NCBI GenBank assembly: GCA_005774595.1
Contig: VAUM01000073.1
Location: 1-7,346, forward strand
Length of the DNA stretch: 7,346 nt
Reading direction: 5' to 3'
Origin: Actinomycetota bacterium
Lineage (GTDB): Bacteria; Actinomycetota; Coriobacteriia; Anaerosomatales; D1FN1-002
Every line of letters begins with the position of its first letter. Position 1 is the first letter of the stretch. This document shows positions 1 to 6,600 of the stretch, in pieces. Under the pieces are notes generated by a model, which was not told the origin of the DNA, did no database searches, and saw nothing but the letters and a program-made list of their open reading frames with translations. Made by a program: the position numbers and the translations under genes.

Positions 1-1
1 G

Positions 2-1183
2 CTCGCGCTGTGCACGCTCGCGTGCGCGGTCGAGCGCCCCCGCGTCGCGGTGCGCACGCTACGTGCGGGAGGCGCCGCGCCGCCAGCCCTTCTCTCGTCG
101 CCGCACGTCGCATCGGCGCCGGTCGCTGCGGGCTCGACCGAGGCGGCCCTCGATGCCGCTTCGCGCGAACTGCGAGCCGCACGCCTGCGCGTCCGGCGCA
201 CCGTGGATGGGCTCGCAGCCTCGGCGAACGCGTGGGGTGCGCTCGGCAGCCCGGTGTTCCACTGGGCGCTCGTGCTGCTGTTCGTCGCCGTGGCGGGCGG
301 CCGGCTCACCCGGGCGGAGGGCGCGATCGACCTGCCGCTCGGCCGGTTCGTCACCGATGAGTCGTCGTCCTACCTGCCCGGCGCCGTGGAGGGTCCGCTC
401 TACCGCGGGCACAGCGGGCTCGCGTTCTCGGCGAGCGGCTTCTCCGGTGAGACGGTCGTCGACGGGCTCGATCGCGGCCCGTCCGCCGTGGTCGGCGTCT
501 ACCGCGGCGGCGAGTTGCTCGCCGAGCAGCGTGTCTATCCGAACTCGCCTTTGCGCTACCGCGGGCTGCTCGTGCACCGCGCGAGCGACTGGGGCTGGGC
601 GCCCAAGCTCGCCGTCGAGACCACCTCGGGCGAGGTGCTCGCCTCCGTGTCGGCGCTCATCGACTCGACGCTCGAGGAGTCCGCGGCCGTCGGCCCCGGG
701 GAGGTCGAGTTCACCGCGCCGGGGCGCGCGCCGGCGGTGATCGCGGTGCGCATCCCGTATGCGAGCAGGGAGGGCAGCCGCGGCGTGCTCGCGCGCGCGG
801 TCACACTCACGGTCCAGCGTGCGGGGGAGGCGTCCCGCGCTCCCGTGACCATCGCCGAGGGCGAGGCGGCGCCGCTGTTCGACGGGCTGCACCTGCGCTT
901 CGCGGAGCGGGGATCGTGGATCCGGATCACCGTCGCCGACGATCGTTCGATACCGTTCATCTACGGGCTGTTCGGGCTGGCGTGTGTCGGGCTCCTGACT
1001 GCCGTGCTGTTCCCGCCGCGCCGCGCGTGGGTGGCCGCCATCTCGGACGGCGACGCGATGGTCCGCTTGCATGCCGTCGTGCGCCACGCGCGCTCCGACC
1101 CGGGCTTCCGCGACCGCGTCGCCGGGGCGATCGAAGCCGCGGCCGCCGCGTACGCGACTCCCGACCCCGGCAGCGAGGGCTGA
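2..1183 (+). CDS. resB: ResB/Ccs1-type System II cytochrome c biogenesis protein, 5'-truncated by the window edge
   Basis: ResB works with the CcsA/ResC partner to export haem and join it to CXXCH cysteines of apocytochromes outside the membrane. The frame is open from base 2 with no stop, so the true start and first membrane segment lie off the left edge; 393 codons are visible. The first residues (LALCTLACAVERPRVAVR) fit the end of a ResB membrane helix followed by its basic cytoplasmic stretch. A second helix at about 245-301 carries the SPVFHWALVLL motif with a His (260-262) where ResB proteins keep a conserved membrane His. A large extracytoplasmic domain follows (about 302-946), including NSPLRYRGLLVH at about 541-579, which matches the family's N-x-P-L-R-Y-x-G signature. 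A last helix lies at about 947-1018, with a basic cytoplasmic tail. The stop is 2 bp before the ccsA-like start, so the two are probably translationally coupled. Family assignment is by motif, not by alignment. Confidence 0.88.
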   Translation, partial: LALCTLACAVERPRVAVRTLRAGGAAPPALLSSPHVASAPVAAGSTEAALDAASRELRAARLRVRRTVDGLAASANAWGALGSPVFHWALVLLFVAVAGGRLTRAEGAIDLPLGRFVTDESSSYLPGAVEGPLYRGHSGLAFSASGFSGETVVDGLDRGPSAVVGVYRGGELLAEQRVYPNSPLRYRGLLVHRASDWGWAPKLAVETTSGEVLASVSALIDSTLEESAAVGPGEVEFTAPGRAPAVIAVRIPYASREGSRGVLARAVTLTVQRAGEASRAPVTIAEGEAAPLFDGLHLRFAERGSWIRITVADDRSIPFIYGLFGLACVGLLTAVLFPPRRAWVAAISDGDAMVRLHAVVRHARSDPGFRDRVAGAIEAAAAAYATPDPGSEG

Positions 1184-1185
1184 CC

Positions 1186-2019
1186 ATGCAGGCTGAGATC
1201 GTCACCATGTGGGTCGCGGTCACCCTGTACGCGCTCGCGGCCGTCGGGTTCGCGAGCGGCTTCGTGTTCCGCTTCGAGAACGCTCTGACGGTCGGTCTCG
1301 GGCTCAGCGCCGCCGGGCTCGCGGTCCACGCGGCCGGCATCGCCGTGCGCTGGGTCCGTGTCGGCCACGGGCCGTACCTCGGCTTCTACGAAGTCGTCTC
1401 ATCGTATGCCTTCTTCGCCGTCGCGATCTTCCTCGCGCTCGCGGTGCGGCGTCGCGGGCTGAGGGTGCTGGGCGTCGCGGTCATGCCCGTCGTGTTCCTG
1501 TTCATCGGTGGCGCGATGCTGGCGCCCAAGGCCGATCAGGCGATCACCCCGACGCTCGCCAGCTGGTGGCTGAACATCCACGTCCTGTTCGCGAAGCTCA
1601 CATACTCGTCGTTCATCGTCGCGTTCGCGCTCGGCGTGCTCTTCCTGCTCCGCGCGAAGGGCGGACTCGGGAGGTTCGCCGCGCTGGAGGCGAAGCTGCC
1701 GTCGCAAGCGGTCGTGGATGACCTGACGTTCAAGTTCGCGACGGTGGGCTTCATCTTCCTCGGCATCATGATCGCGGCAGGCGCGATCTGGGCGAACGAG
1801 GCGTGGGGCCGCTACTGGGACTGGGACCCCATCGAGACGTGGTCGCTCATCGCGTGGCTCGTCTACGCGGTCGTGCTGCACCTGCGGCTGACGATGGGCT
1901 GGCGCGGCGAGCGGTTCGCGTGGGCGGTGGCCGCAGCTCTGCCGATCGTCCTGTTCGCCATGCTCGGCGTACCGATCGTCTATGACTCCATCCACGGCGC
2001 CTATCTCAAGGGCGTGTGA
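1186..2019 (+). CDS. ccsA: CcsA/ResC-type WWD-domain haem handling protein for cytochrome c maturation
   Basis: This is the second half of the System II synthase (also called ResC, or CcsB in TIGRFAM-style naming). It is a polytopic membrane protein that presents haem to apocytochrome c on the outer face. It has 277 residues and about eight hydrophobic segments. The WWD signature WGRYWDWDPIETWSLIAWL starts at residue 207. Candidate haem-ligand histidines are H132 (SWWLNIHVLFAKLTYSS) and H270 near the C terminus (YDSIHGAYLKGV). H61 sits in the HGPYLGFYE motif, equivalent to the usual H-x-P-x-x-x-x-Y-E stretch. The WWD usually continues DPKE; here it reads DPIE. The ATG at 1186 was chosen because it lies 2 bp after the resB stop, gives the usual family length and starts right before the first hydrophobic segment. 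An upstream extension of the frame to 916 would overlap resB heavily and is not believable. Confidence 0.93.
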   Translation: MQAEIVTMWVAVTLYALAAVGFASGFVFRFENALTVGLGLSAAGLAVHAAGIAVRWVRVGHGPYLGFYEVVSSYAFFAVAIFLALAVRRRGLRVLGVAVMPVVFLFIGGAMLAPKADQAITPTLASWWLNIHVLFAKLTYSSFIVAFALGVLFLLRAKGGLGRFAALEAKLPSQAVVDDLTFKFATVGFIFLGIMIAAGAIWANEAWGRYWDWDPIETWSLIAWLVYAVVLHLRLTMGWRGERFAWAVAAALPIVLFAMLGVPIVYDSIHGAYLKGV

Positions 2020-2026
2020 GCGGGCC

Positions 2027-3334
2027 GTGAGGGTCTGCCTCGTCTCGCCGGCCCGGCCCTTCTCCGGTCGCGTGCCGATGGAGCCGCCGATACTCGGTCA
2101 CCTCGGCGCGCTCACGCTGCGGGCGATGCCGGATGCCGAACTCGAGCTCGTCGACGCCGATGCGCAGGTCTTCGATCCCGGCGCGGTCGACGCCGACCTG
2201 GTCGGCATCTCGGCCATGACCGCGACGGCGACGTGGGCGTACGCGGCCGCGGACGCGCTGCGCGCTCGCGGGGTGCCGGTGGTGCTCGGCGGCATCCACC
2301 CGACCGCGCTGCCGGAGGAGGCGGCCCGTCACGCTGACGCGGTCGTGGTGGGGGAAGCTGAGTCGGTCTGGCAGCAGGTCCTCGTTGACGCCGCCGCCGG
2401 CCGCCTGCGCGCGCGCTACGACGGCGAGCGCCTGCCGCTCGACGGACTGCCGGCGCCGCTGCGCATAGAAGGCCCGTACCGCTTCCGCGCCGTCTTCACG
2501 GCGCGCGGCTGCCCGTACCGGTGCACCTTCTGCTCGGTGCGGACGTTCTTCGGCGACACCGTGCGGTTCCGTCCGATCCCCGAGGTGGTGGCACAGGTCG
2601 CCGCCATGCCCGACCGCGTCTACTTCAACGGCGACGACAACATCTGGGGCACCGACGTCGCGCGCTCGATCGCGCTGTACCGCGAGCTGGCGGGCGCCGG
2701 ACGCAAGCGCTGGTACGGCTTCGGCGACCTGCGCTCGGTGCAGGGTGAGCGCGGCGACGAGCTCATCGCGGCCGCGCGGGCGAGCGGCCTGTTCTCGGTA
2801 TGGGTCGGCTGGGAGACCTCAGAGGCGTCGCTGGCGGGCTTCCACGCATCCGCGAAGCAGGGCAGGGACCGCGAGTCCGCGGTCCGCCGCCTCAAGTCCG
2901 CCGGGATCGACGTGGTGCTGTTCGTCGTGCTCGGCGGCCGGGAGGAGGGCGTCGACGGCTTCCGTCGCGCGGTCGAGCTCGCCGACCGGCTCGACGTCGG
3001 CGTCCATCCCGTGCTGCTCACCCCGCTGCCCGGGACCGAGCTCTACGACGAGTACCGCCCGCACCTCGTCCCGGGTCTCGGCTGGGATCGCTACACCGGC
3101 ACGCATGCCGTCTTCGAGCACCCCGACCCCGCGCTCACGCCCGAGGCTCGCGAGCGTGCGTACTACGAGACCTCGCTCGAGCTGCTCAGCCTGCCGCGCA
3201 TCGTGGGTCATGCCGCCCGCATGCCGGCGGCGGCGTGGCCTGCCGGCCCGGCGCTGTCGGTGATGAAGGCGCTGCCGCTCCGGCGGGCGATGCGGCGCGC
3301 GTTCGCCGAGTGGGAGGCGTCGAGGGCGACCTGA
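2027..3334 (+). CDS. B12-binding-domain radical SAM protein, substrate unknown
   Basis: The protein (435 residues from GTG 2027) has a Rossmann-like B12-binding-type N domain. It opens with MRVCLVSP, followed by DLVGIS at residues 57-62 and GGIHPTALPEEAARHADAVV from residue 88. This is the layout of class B radical SAM enzymes, which often do methyl transfer or ring chemistry. I see no D-x-H-x-x-G base-off motif, as is common in this group. The radical SAM [4Fe-4S] motif is C162-P-Y-R-C166-T-F-C169. Further radical SAM core elements are GDDNIWG (202-208), VGWETSE around E263 and PLPGTELYDEY. GTG 2027 is preferred because the domain begins immediately there, 7 bp after the ccsA stop. ATG 1982 would add 15 residues unlike the family and overlap ccsA by 38 bp. 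The tight spacing suggests one operon with the ccs genes, but a role in haem or cytochrome modification is only inference. A lipid, tetrapyrrole or cofactor methylase is equally possible. Confidence 0.85.
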   Translation: MRVCLVSPARPFSGRVPMEPPILGHLGALTLRAMPDAELELVDADAQVFDPGAVDADLVGISAMTATATWAYAAADALRARGVPVVLGGIHPTALPEEAARHADAVVVGEAESVWQQVLVDAAAGRLRARYDGERLPLDGLPAPLRIEGPYRFRAVFTARGCPYRCTFCSVRTFFGDTVRFRPIPEVVAQVAAMPDRVYFNGDDNIWGTDVARSIALYRELAGAGRKRWYGFGDLRSVQGERGDELIAAARASGLFSVWVGWETSEASLAGFHASAKQGRDRESAVRRLKSAGIDVVLFVVLGGREEGVDGFRRAVELADRLDVGVHPVLLTPLPGTELYDEYRPHLVPGLGWDRYTGTHAVFEHPDPALTPEARERAYYETSLELLSLPRIVGHAARMPAAAWPAGPALSVMKALPLRRAMRRAFAEWEASRAT

Positions 3335-3373
3335 GGCCGACGCCACCCGCGCACCCGCCGGACGACCCCCCGG

Positions 3374-3389
3374 TCATCCTTCAGGATGA
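3374..3389 (+). terminator. Weak hairpin after the radical SAM gene, possible terminator
   Basis: TCATCC and GGATGA form a 6-bp stem with a TTCA loop, 40 bp after the stop codon. Only TT follows, with no U-tract, so intrinsic termination would be poor. It is the only compact hairpin between the stop and the next promoter-like region. Confidence 0.25.
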
Positions 3390-3396
3390 TTCACGC

Positions 3397-3414
3397 TGTG
3401 ACGCGATTGTGACG
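3397..3414 (+). promoter_or_regulatory. Tandem TGTGACG half-sites, 11 bp apart
   Basis: TGTGACG occurs at 3397-3403 and again at 3408-3414, one helical turn apart. A third TGTGA begins at 3428, 20 bp further (about two turns), as the left arm of the palindrome described below. The first copy also forms a short odd palindrome TCAC-GCT-GTGA (3391-3401). The same pentamer on one face of the helix suggests cooperative binding by a regulator with GTGA specificity, such as a Crp/Fnr-family protein. They lie just upstream of the proposed -35. Binding is inferred. Confidence 0.45.
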
Positions 3415-3416
3415 TA

Positions 3417-3445
3417 TTGACCGGATTTGTGATTCCCGTCACAAT
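3417..3445 (+). promoter_or_regulatory. Probable sigma-70-type promoter for the multihaem cytochrome
   Basis: TTGACC (3417-3422) matches the -35 consensus at 5 of 6 positions. A 17-bp spacer separates it from CACAAT (3440-3445), which matches the -10 at 4 of 6. The region is clearly less GC-rich than its surroundings. A start near 3452 would give a leader of about 220 nt. No better promoter was seen nearer the gene. Confidence 0.5.
3427..3444. promoter_or_regulatory. Perfect TTGTGA-N6-TCACAA operator-like palindrome
   Basis: Arms TTGTGA (3427-3432) and TCACAA (3439-3444) are exactly complementary around the 6-base centre TTCCCG. The core TGTGA-N6-TCACA is the classical recognition pattern of Crp-family regulators, also used by the actinobacterial GlxR group. 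It lies between the proposed -35 and -10 and overlaps the -10, a placement that predicts repression rather than activation if the promoter call is right. Confidence 0.6.
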
Positions 3446-3559
3446 CCCGCACAAGCATGTCCGCGGTGAGTCTTGGCCGAGGGGCCGGACATCGGCATAT
3501 GGGGGCAGTGACCCGCGATCTGGAACCTGGGCACCTCGATCGCGACGAGCCAGTGGTGC

Positions 3560-3593
3560 AACCGGCCATACGCCTGTGGCCGGTTCTTCTTTT
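3560..3593 (+). terminator. Intrinsic-terminator-like hairpin inside the cytochrome leader
   Basis: AACCGGCCA (3560-3568) and TGGCCGGTT (3577-3585) form a perfect 9-bp stem with an 8-base loop, followed at once by CTTCTTTT (3586-3593). The U-rich tail is rare in this GC-rich window. It sits about 80 bases before the start codon, so it would cut off expression of the downstream gene rather than end an upstream one. If the promoter at 3417 is wrong, it could instead be a late terminator of the upstream operon. Confidence 0.6.
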
Positions 3594-3622
3594 CCCGGGC
3601 CTCGGGGACAGGGGAACCGGCG

Positions 3623-3650
3623 AAGGCGCTCACAGAGGAGTGGGCGCCTT
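3623..3650 (+). promoter_or_regulatory. 11-bp hairpin just upstream of the ribosome binding site
   Basis: AAGGCGCTCAC (3623-3633) pairs with GTGGGCGCCTT (3640-3650), with one U-G pair and a 6-base AGAGGA loop. It is flanked by GGGGAACC and GAACCC and ends about 10 bases before the AGGGAG ribosome binding site. The loop itself resembles a Shine-Dalgarno sequence but is too far from the ATG. It may stabilise the mRNA or belong to the leader switch. Confidence 0.45.
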
Positions 3651-3660
3651 GAACCCGACG

Positions 3661-3666
3661 AGGGAG
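3661..3666 (+). promoter_or_regulatory. Ribosome binding site of the multihaem cytochrome
   Basis: AGGGAG ends 8 bases before ATG 3675, supporting that start. A second in-frame ATG at 3681 could be used with the GCAGG at 3666-3670, and the signal peptide would be unchanged in kind. Confidence 0.6.
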
Positions 3667-3674
3667 CAGGTGGT

Positions 3675-6600
3675 ATGGGAATGAAGCGAGTCCACGTCTT
3701 ATCCGCATGGGCGGCGGCAGCCGCGGCGATCGCCGCGCTCGCCCTGCCCGGTGTCGCGTCGGCCGCCACGCCGCCGTTCGACACCAACGCCGAGTGCCTC
3801 GAGTGCCACAGTGTGGACACCGCGGGCGCGGCGCTGTCGAAGGTCGACTTCACCGAGGCGGTAGTCGATCGAGCCGCGGCGTGCAGCCGCTGCCACTGGC
3901 AGTCGGTCCACCCGGTGCACAACCCGGCCGCCCAGTGCCAGCAGTGCCACCGCGGCATGCCGTGGCGCGCCGACCTGTACTGGGCGAACGCGACCACCCC
4001 CTACGGGTACTTCACCTCGGCGTCGTCCGCGAACGCCGTCGGCTCCACCCTGCACGACGTGCACGTCAACGGCTCGTGGCCGCAGACCGTCCTCGACGTG
4101 GGAGGAGTGCCCAAGAACTGCGTGAGTTGCCACGCGCCGGCCGCGTGCGACGCCTGCCATGCCGCCGCCCCGGCGCACGGCGCGCACTCGGACACGCGGT
4201 ACGCGCAGGAGACCCGCCGCGTGACCCGCGGCGTGGCCGCGGGCGACGCCGCGTTCGACACCACCTTCCAGACCACCGAGGGCTGCACGAAGGCGGAGTG
4301 CCATGCCTCGTCGGCCGCCGAGCTTCCCGAGTCCGGCACGGTCGCCGACGACATGTCGGCCGTCTACGCCGGGACCTGGTGGGACAGCTGGGAGTGGGGC
4401 GAGTACGTCTTCACTTTCCACGAGACCAACGTCGTCGGCTCCACCGCGGCCTTCACGGTCACGGGCGCAGGCGAGCTGCGCGTGCTCGGCGACCGCGGCG
4501 CGGGCGCCGGTGCGATCTCGGTCGCGATCGACGGCGGACTGCCGCAGACCGTCTCGTGCCACGGCCCGGACGCGTTCCACGGCGTGGTGTTGTTCAGCAC
4601 CCTCGTCGGCCCCGGCGCGCACACGGTCGTCGTGACCGCTCTGGCAGAGCCTGTCACGGGGCAGACACTGGTGACGCTCGACGCTGTCGGCGTCTTCGGC
4701 AAGGCCGCGCCGACCGGCGCGTTCGTGCCCGCGTGCGCCTCGTGCCACGTGCCGCCGTCCGACTCCACCGACCGTACGCAGGTCCACGGCTACGAGACCG
4801 CCGATCACGTCGCCGACATCGGCGCGCAGCTCGAGGGCGGCACCGCGTGCTCCGCGTGCCACGCCATGGACTTGGCCACCGAGCACGGCAAGGCCTCGTC
4901 GTCTTCCTCGGCGGCCGGCTGCGGCGCGTGCCACCCGACCCCGCGCAACACCTTCACGACCTGGAACGACACCTGCTCGCAGGGCAGCTGTCACACCGTG
5001 CGCCACGGCGGCGCGGCCTCCGCGCACGACGCTGCCGTCACCGGCGCGGCCTGCGGTGGGACCGGCTGCCACGCGGTCGCCGACGTGGCCGCCATCCACT
5101 CCGAGTCCATCACCACCAACGCGATGCATCCGACCTGCCTGACCTGCCACGGCGCCGACGTCACGCCGACGAAGGACTGCTCGGCTGCCGGGTGCCACTC
5201 GTCGATCGTCGGGCATCGCACTGCTCACGACACCGCCGCGAGCGGCGAGTGCGTCGCGTGCCACGAGAACGCGAACGTCCAGGACCAGCACGCGCCGGCC
5301 CTCATCGGCGCGGTCGTGTCAGGCAAGACGAACGACGGCTGCAACATCTGCCACGGTGGGGATGGCTGGGCGAACGTCCGCATCGGCAACACCCGCGAGT
5401 GTGTCTCGTGCCACAACGCCGCCGAGATCGGCGGGAAGGCCTACTCGCCGGCCGCTCCGAACCACTACCCGGCGGCGTCGCACGCCGCTGACATCCCCGC
5501 GTGCCAGGGCTGTCACTCCGCCGACCTGAAGACCGAGCACGCCAAGCCCACGGTCGGCGTGACCTGCGTCGCGTGTCATGAGACGCGCGTGGACTTCGCG
5601 ACCGCGCCGTGGGACAAGGCATGCGAGACTGCGCTGTGCCATGCCACGAAGCACGTCGGGGCCCAGCTCAAGCACGTCTCCACCACGAGCGAGTGCGGCG
5701 GGACCGGCTGCCACGCGATCTCGGACGTCGACGACATCCACGCGAGCGCGCCGAACGGCTGCAACACGTGCCATGTGAGCGCCTCGGTGCCGGCGACGAC
5801 CACGAACTGCCTCGCGTCCGGCTGCCACTACGGTGCGACCGCGAGCCACGAGTCGAGCCACGATACGACCGGCGTGATCGACACCGGCTGCAAGGGCTGC
5901 CACTTCACGCTCCTGACCACCGAGCACACCAAGCTCGGCTACACCTGCGCGACCTGCCACGACTCCACGAACACCGCGGTCGTCGCGGCGATCGCCGCCG
6001 GCGATCGCGCCTGCTCGGGGTGCCATCCGGCGGTGAACGGTCGCGACCGGCACGCCTCGCAGAACGCGACCGAGTTCGCGGCGGCGAACGCCTCGGGTCA
6101 CAACTCCTTGGCGGGCACCGCGTTCATGAAGTCGAGCTTCGTGGTGAGCGGGACCACGTACACGATGTCGCTGCCGTCCGCGTCGACGTTCCTGAAGGCC
6201 GGCTGGACGACCACCTCGCGCGTCTCGTGCGACGGTTGCCACGACTTCGGCGGCACGGCAGCCGGCCCGCACGGCGCGGCGGTGACGGTCACCATCGACC
6301 CGGCCTACCCGACCAGGTACGGCAACGCCATCCTGTCGCAGAACCCTCCCGGCATGTCGTCGGGGGTCATCTGCGCGAAGTGCCACAGCCTGCACGACAG
6401 CGGAGGCTCGCCCTGCAACGTCGTGCACAAGGAACACGACAACCGCGGCATGAGCGAGGGAGGCCGCTGCGTGTCGTGCCACGTCTCGATCCCGCATGGC
6501 TGGCGACGTCCGCGTCTTCTTGGCAGCCAGTGGGACCCAGCGCCCTACAAGACCGTCAGCGGCGGCGTCTACGAGTTCGCGCTCAAGAGCTACTCGCCGA

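Larger units (their letters stand above)
3452..3674 (+). ncRNA. Structured 5' leader of the multihaem cytochrome mRNA, candidate attenuator or riboswitch of unknown class
   Basis: About 220 nt between the proposed start site and the ATG contain several strong inverted repeats. These are ATGTCCG/CGGACAT (3457-3463 with 3486-3492), CGCGATC/GATCGCG (3514-3520 with 3538-3544), GCACC/GGTGC (3531-3535 with 3555-3559), a terminator-like hairpin (3560-3593) and an 11-bp hairpin (3623-3650). Some pairings exclude each other. GGCCGG (3483-3488) can pair with CCGGCC (3562-3567), the left arm of the terminator. GCCGGTTC (3579-3586), in its right arm, can pair with GAACCGGC (3614-3621). I do not see the GEMM c-di-GMP core, a B12 box, a TPP core or a full ydaO core. 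The class and ligand are unknown, and chance pairing in GC-rich DNA must be excluded. Confidence 0.5.

Noticed and set aside
59..1368. Antisense open frames over resB and ccsA
   Set aside because: Compositionally Arg/Ala/His-rich shadows of genes with clear family motifs on the + strand.
1982..2026. ATG 1982 as start of the radical SAM gene
   Set aside because: It overlaps ccsA by 38 bp and adds residues not typical for the family. GTG 2027 places the domain start MRVCLVSP at the N terminus.
3600..3674. Resemblance of GGGGAACC...GAACCCGACG to parts of ydaO/yuaA (c-di-AMP) or GEMM (c-di-GMP) riboswitches
   Set aside because: The AGCTAACC and GGGGTGAA elements of ydaO and the GGCAAACC / CGCAAAGCC core of GEMM are absent. 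The match is limited to short G/C-rich words.
3457..3684. A 75-codon open frame across the leader
   Set aside because: No ribosome binding site or recognisable protein; it covers the terminator and hairpins and overlaps the cytochrome start in another frame. A leader peptide cannot be excluded but nothing supports one.
4557..4562. Isolated SCH at residues 294-296 in the beta-sandwich domain as a haem motif
   Set aside because: There is no partner Cys two to four residues before it, so covalent CXnCH attachment is not supported.
3699..5291. Long antisense open frame (530 codons) over the cytochrome
   Set aside because: It is Arg/Gly/Val-rich low-complexity translation expected from the third-position GC bias of the real gene. 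No domain, and the + strand frame has clear haem motifs throughout.
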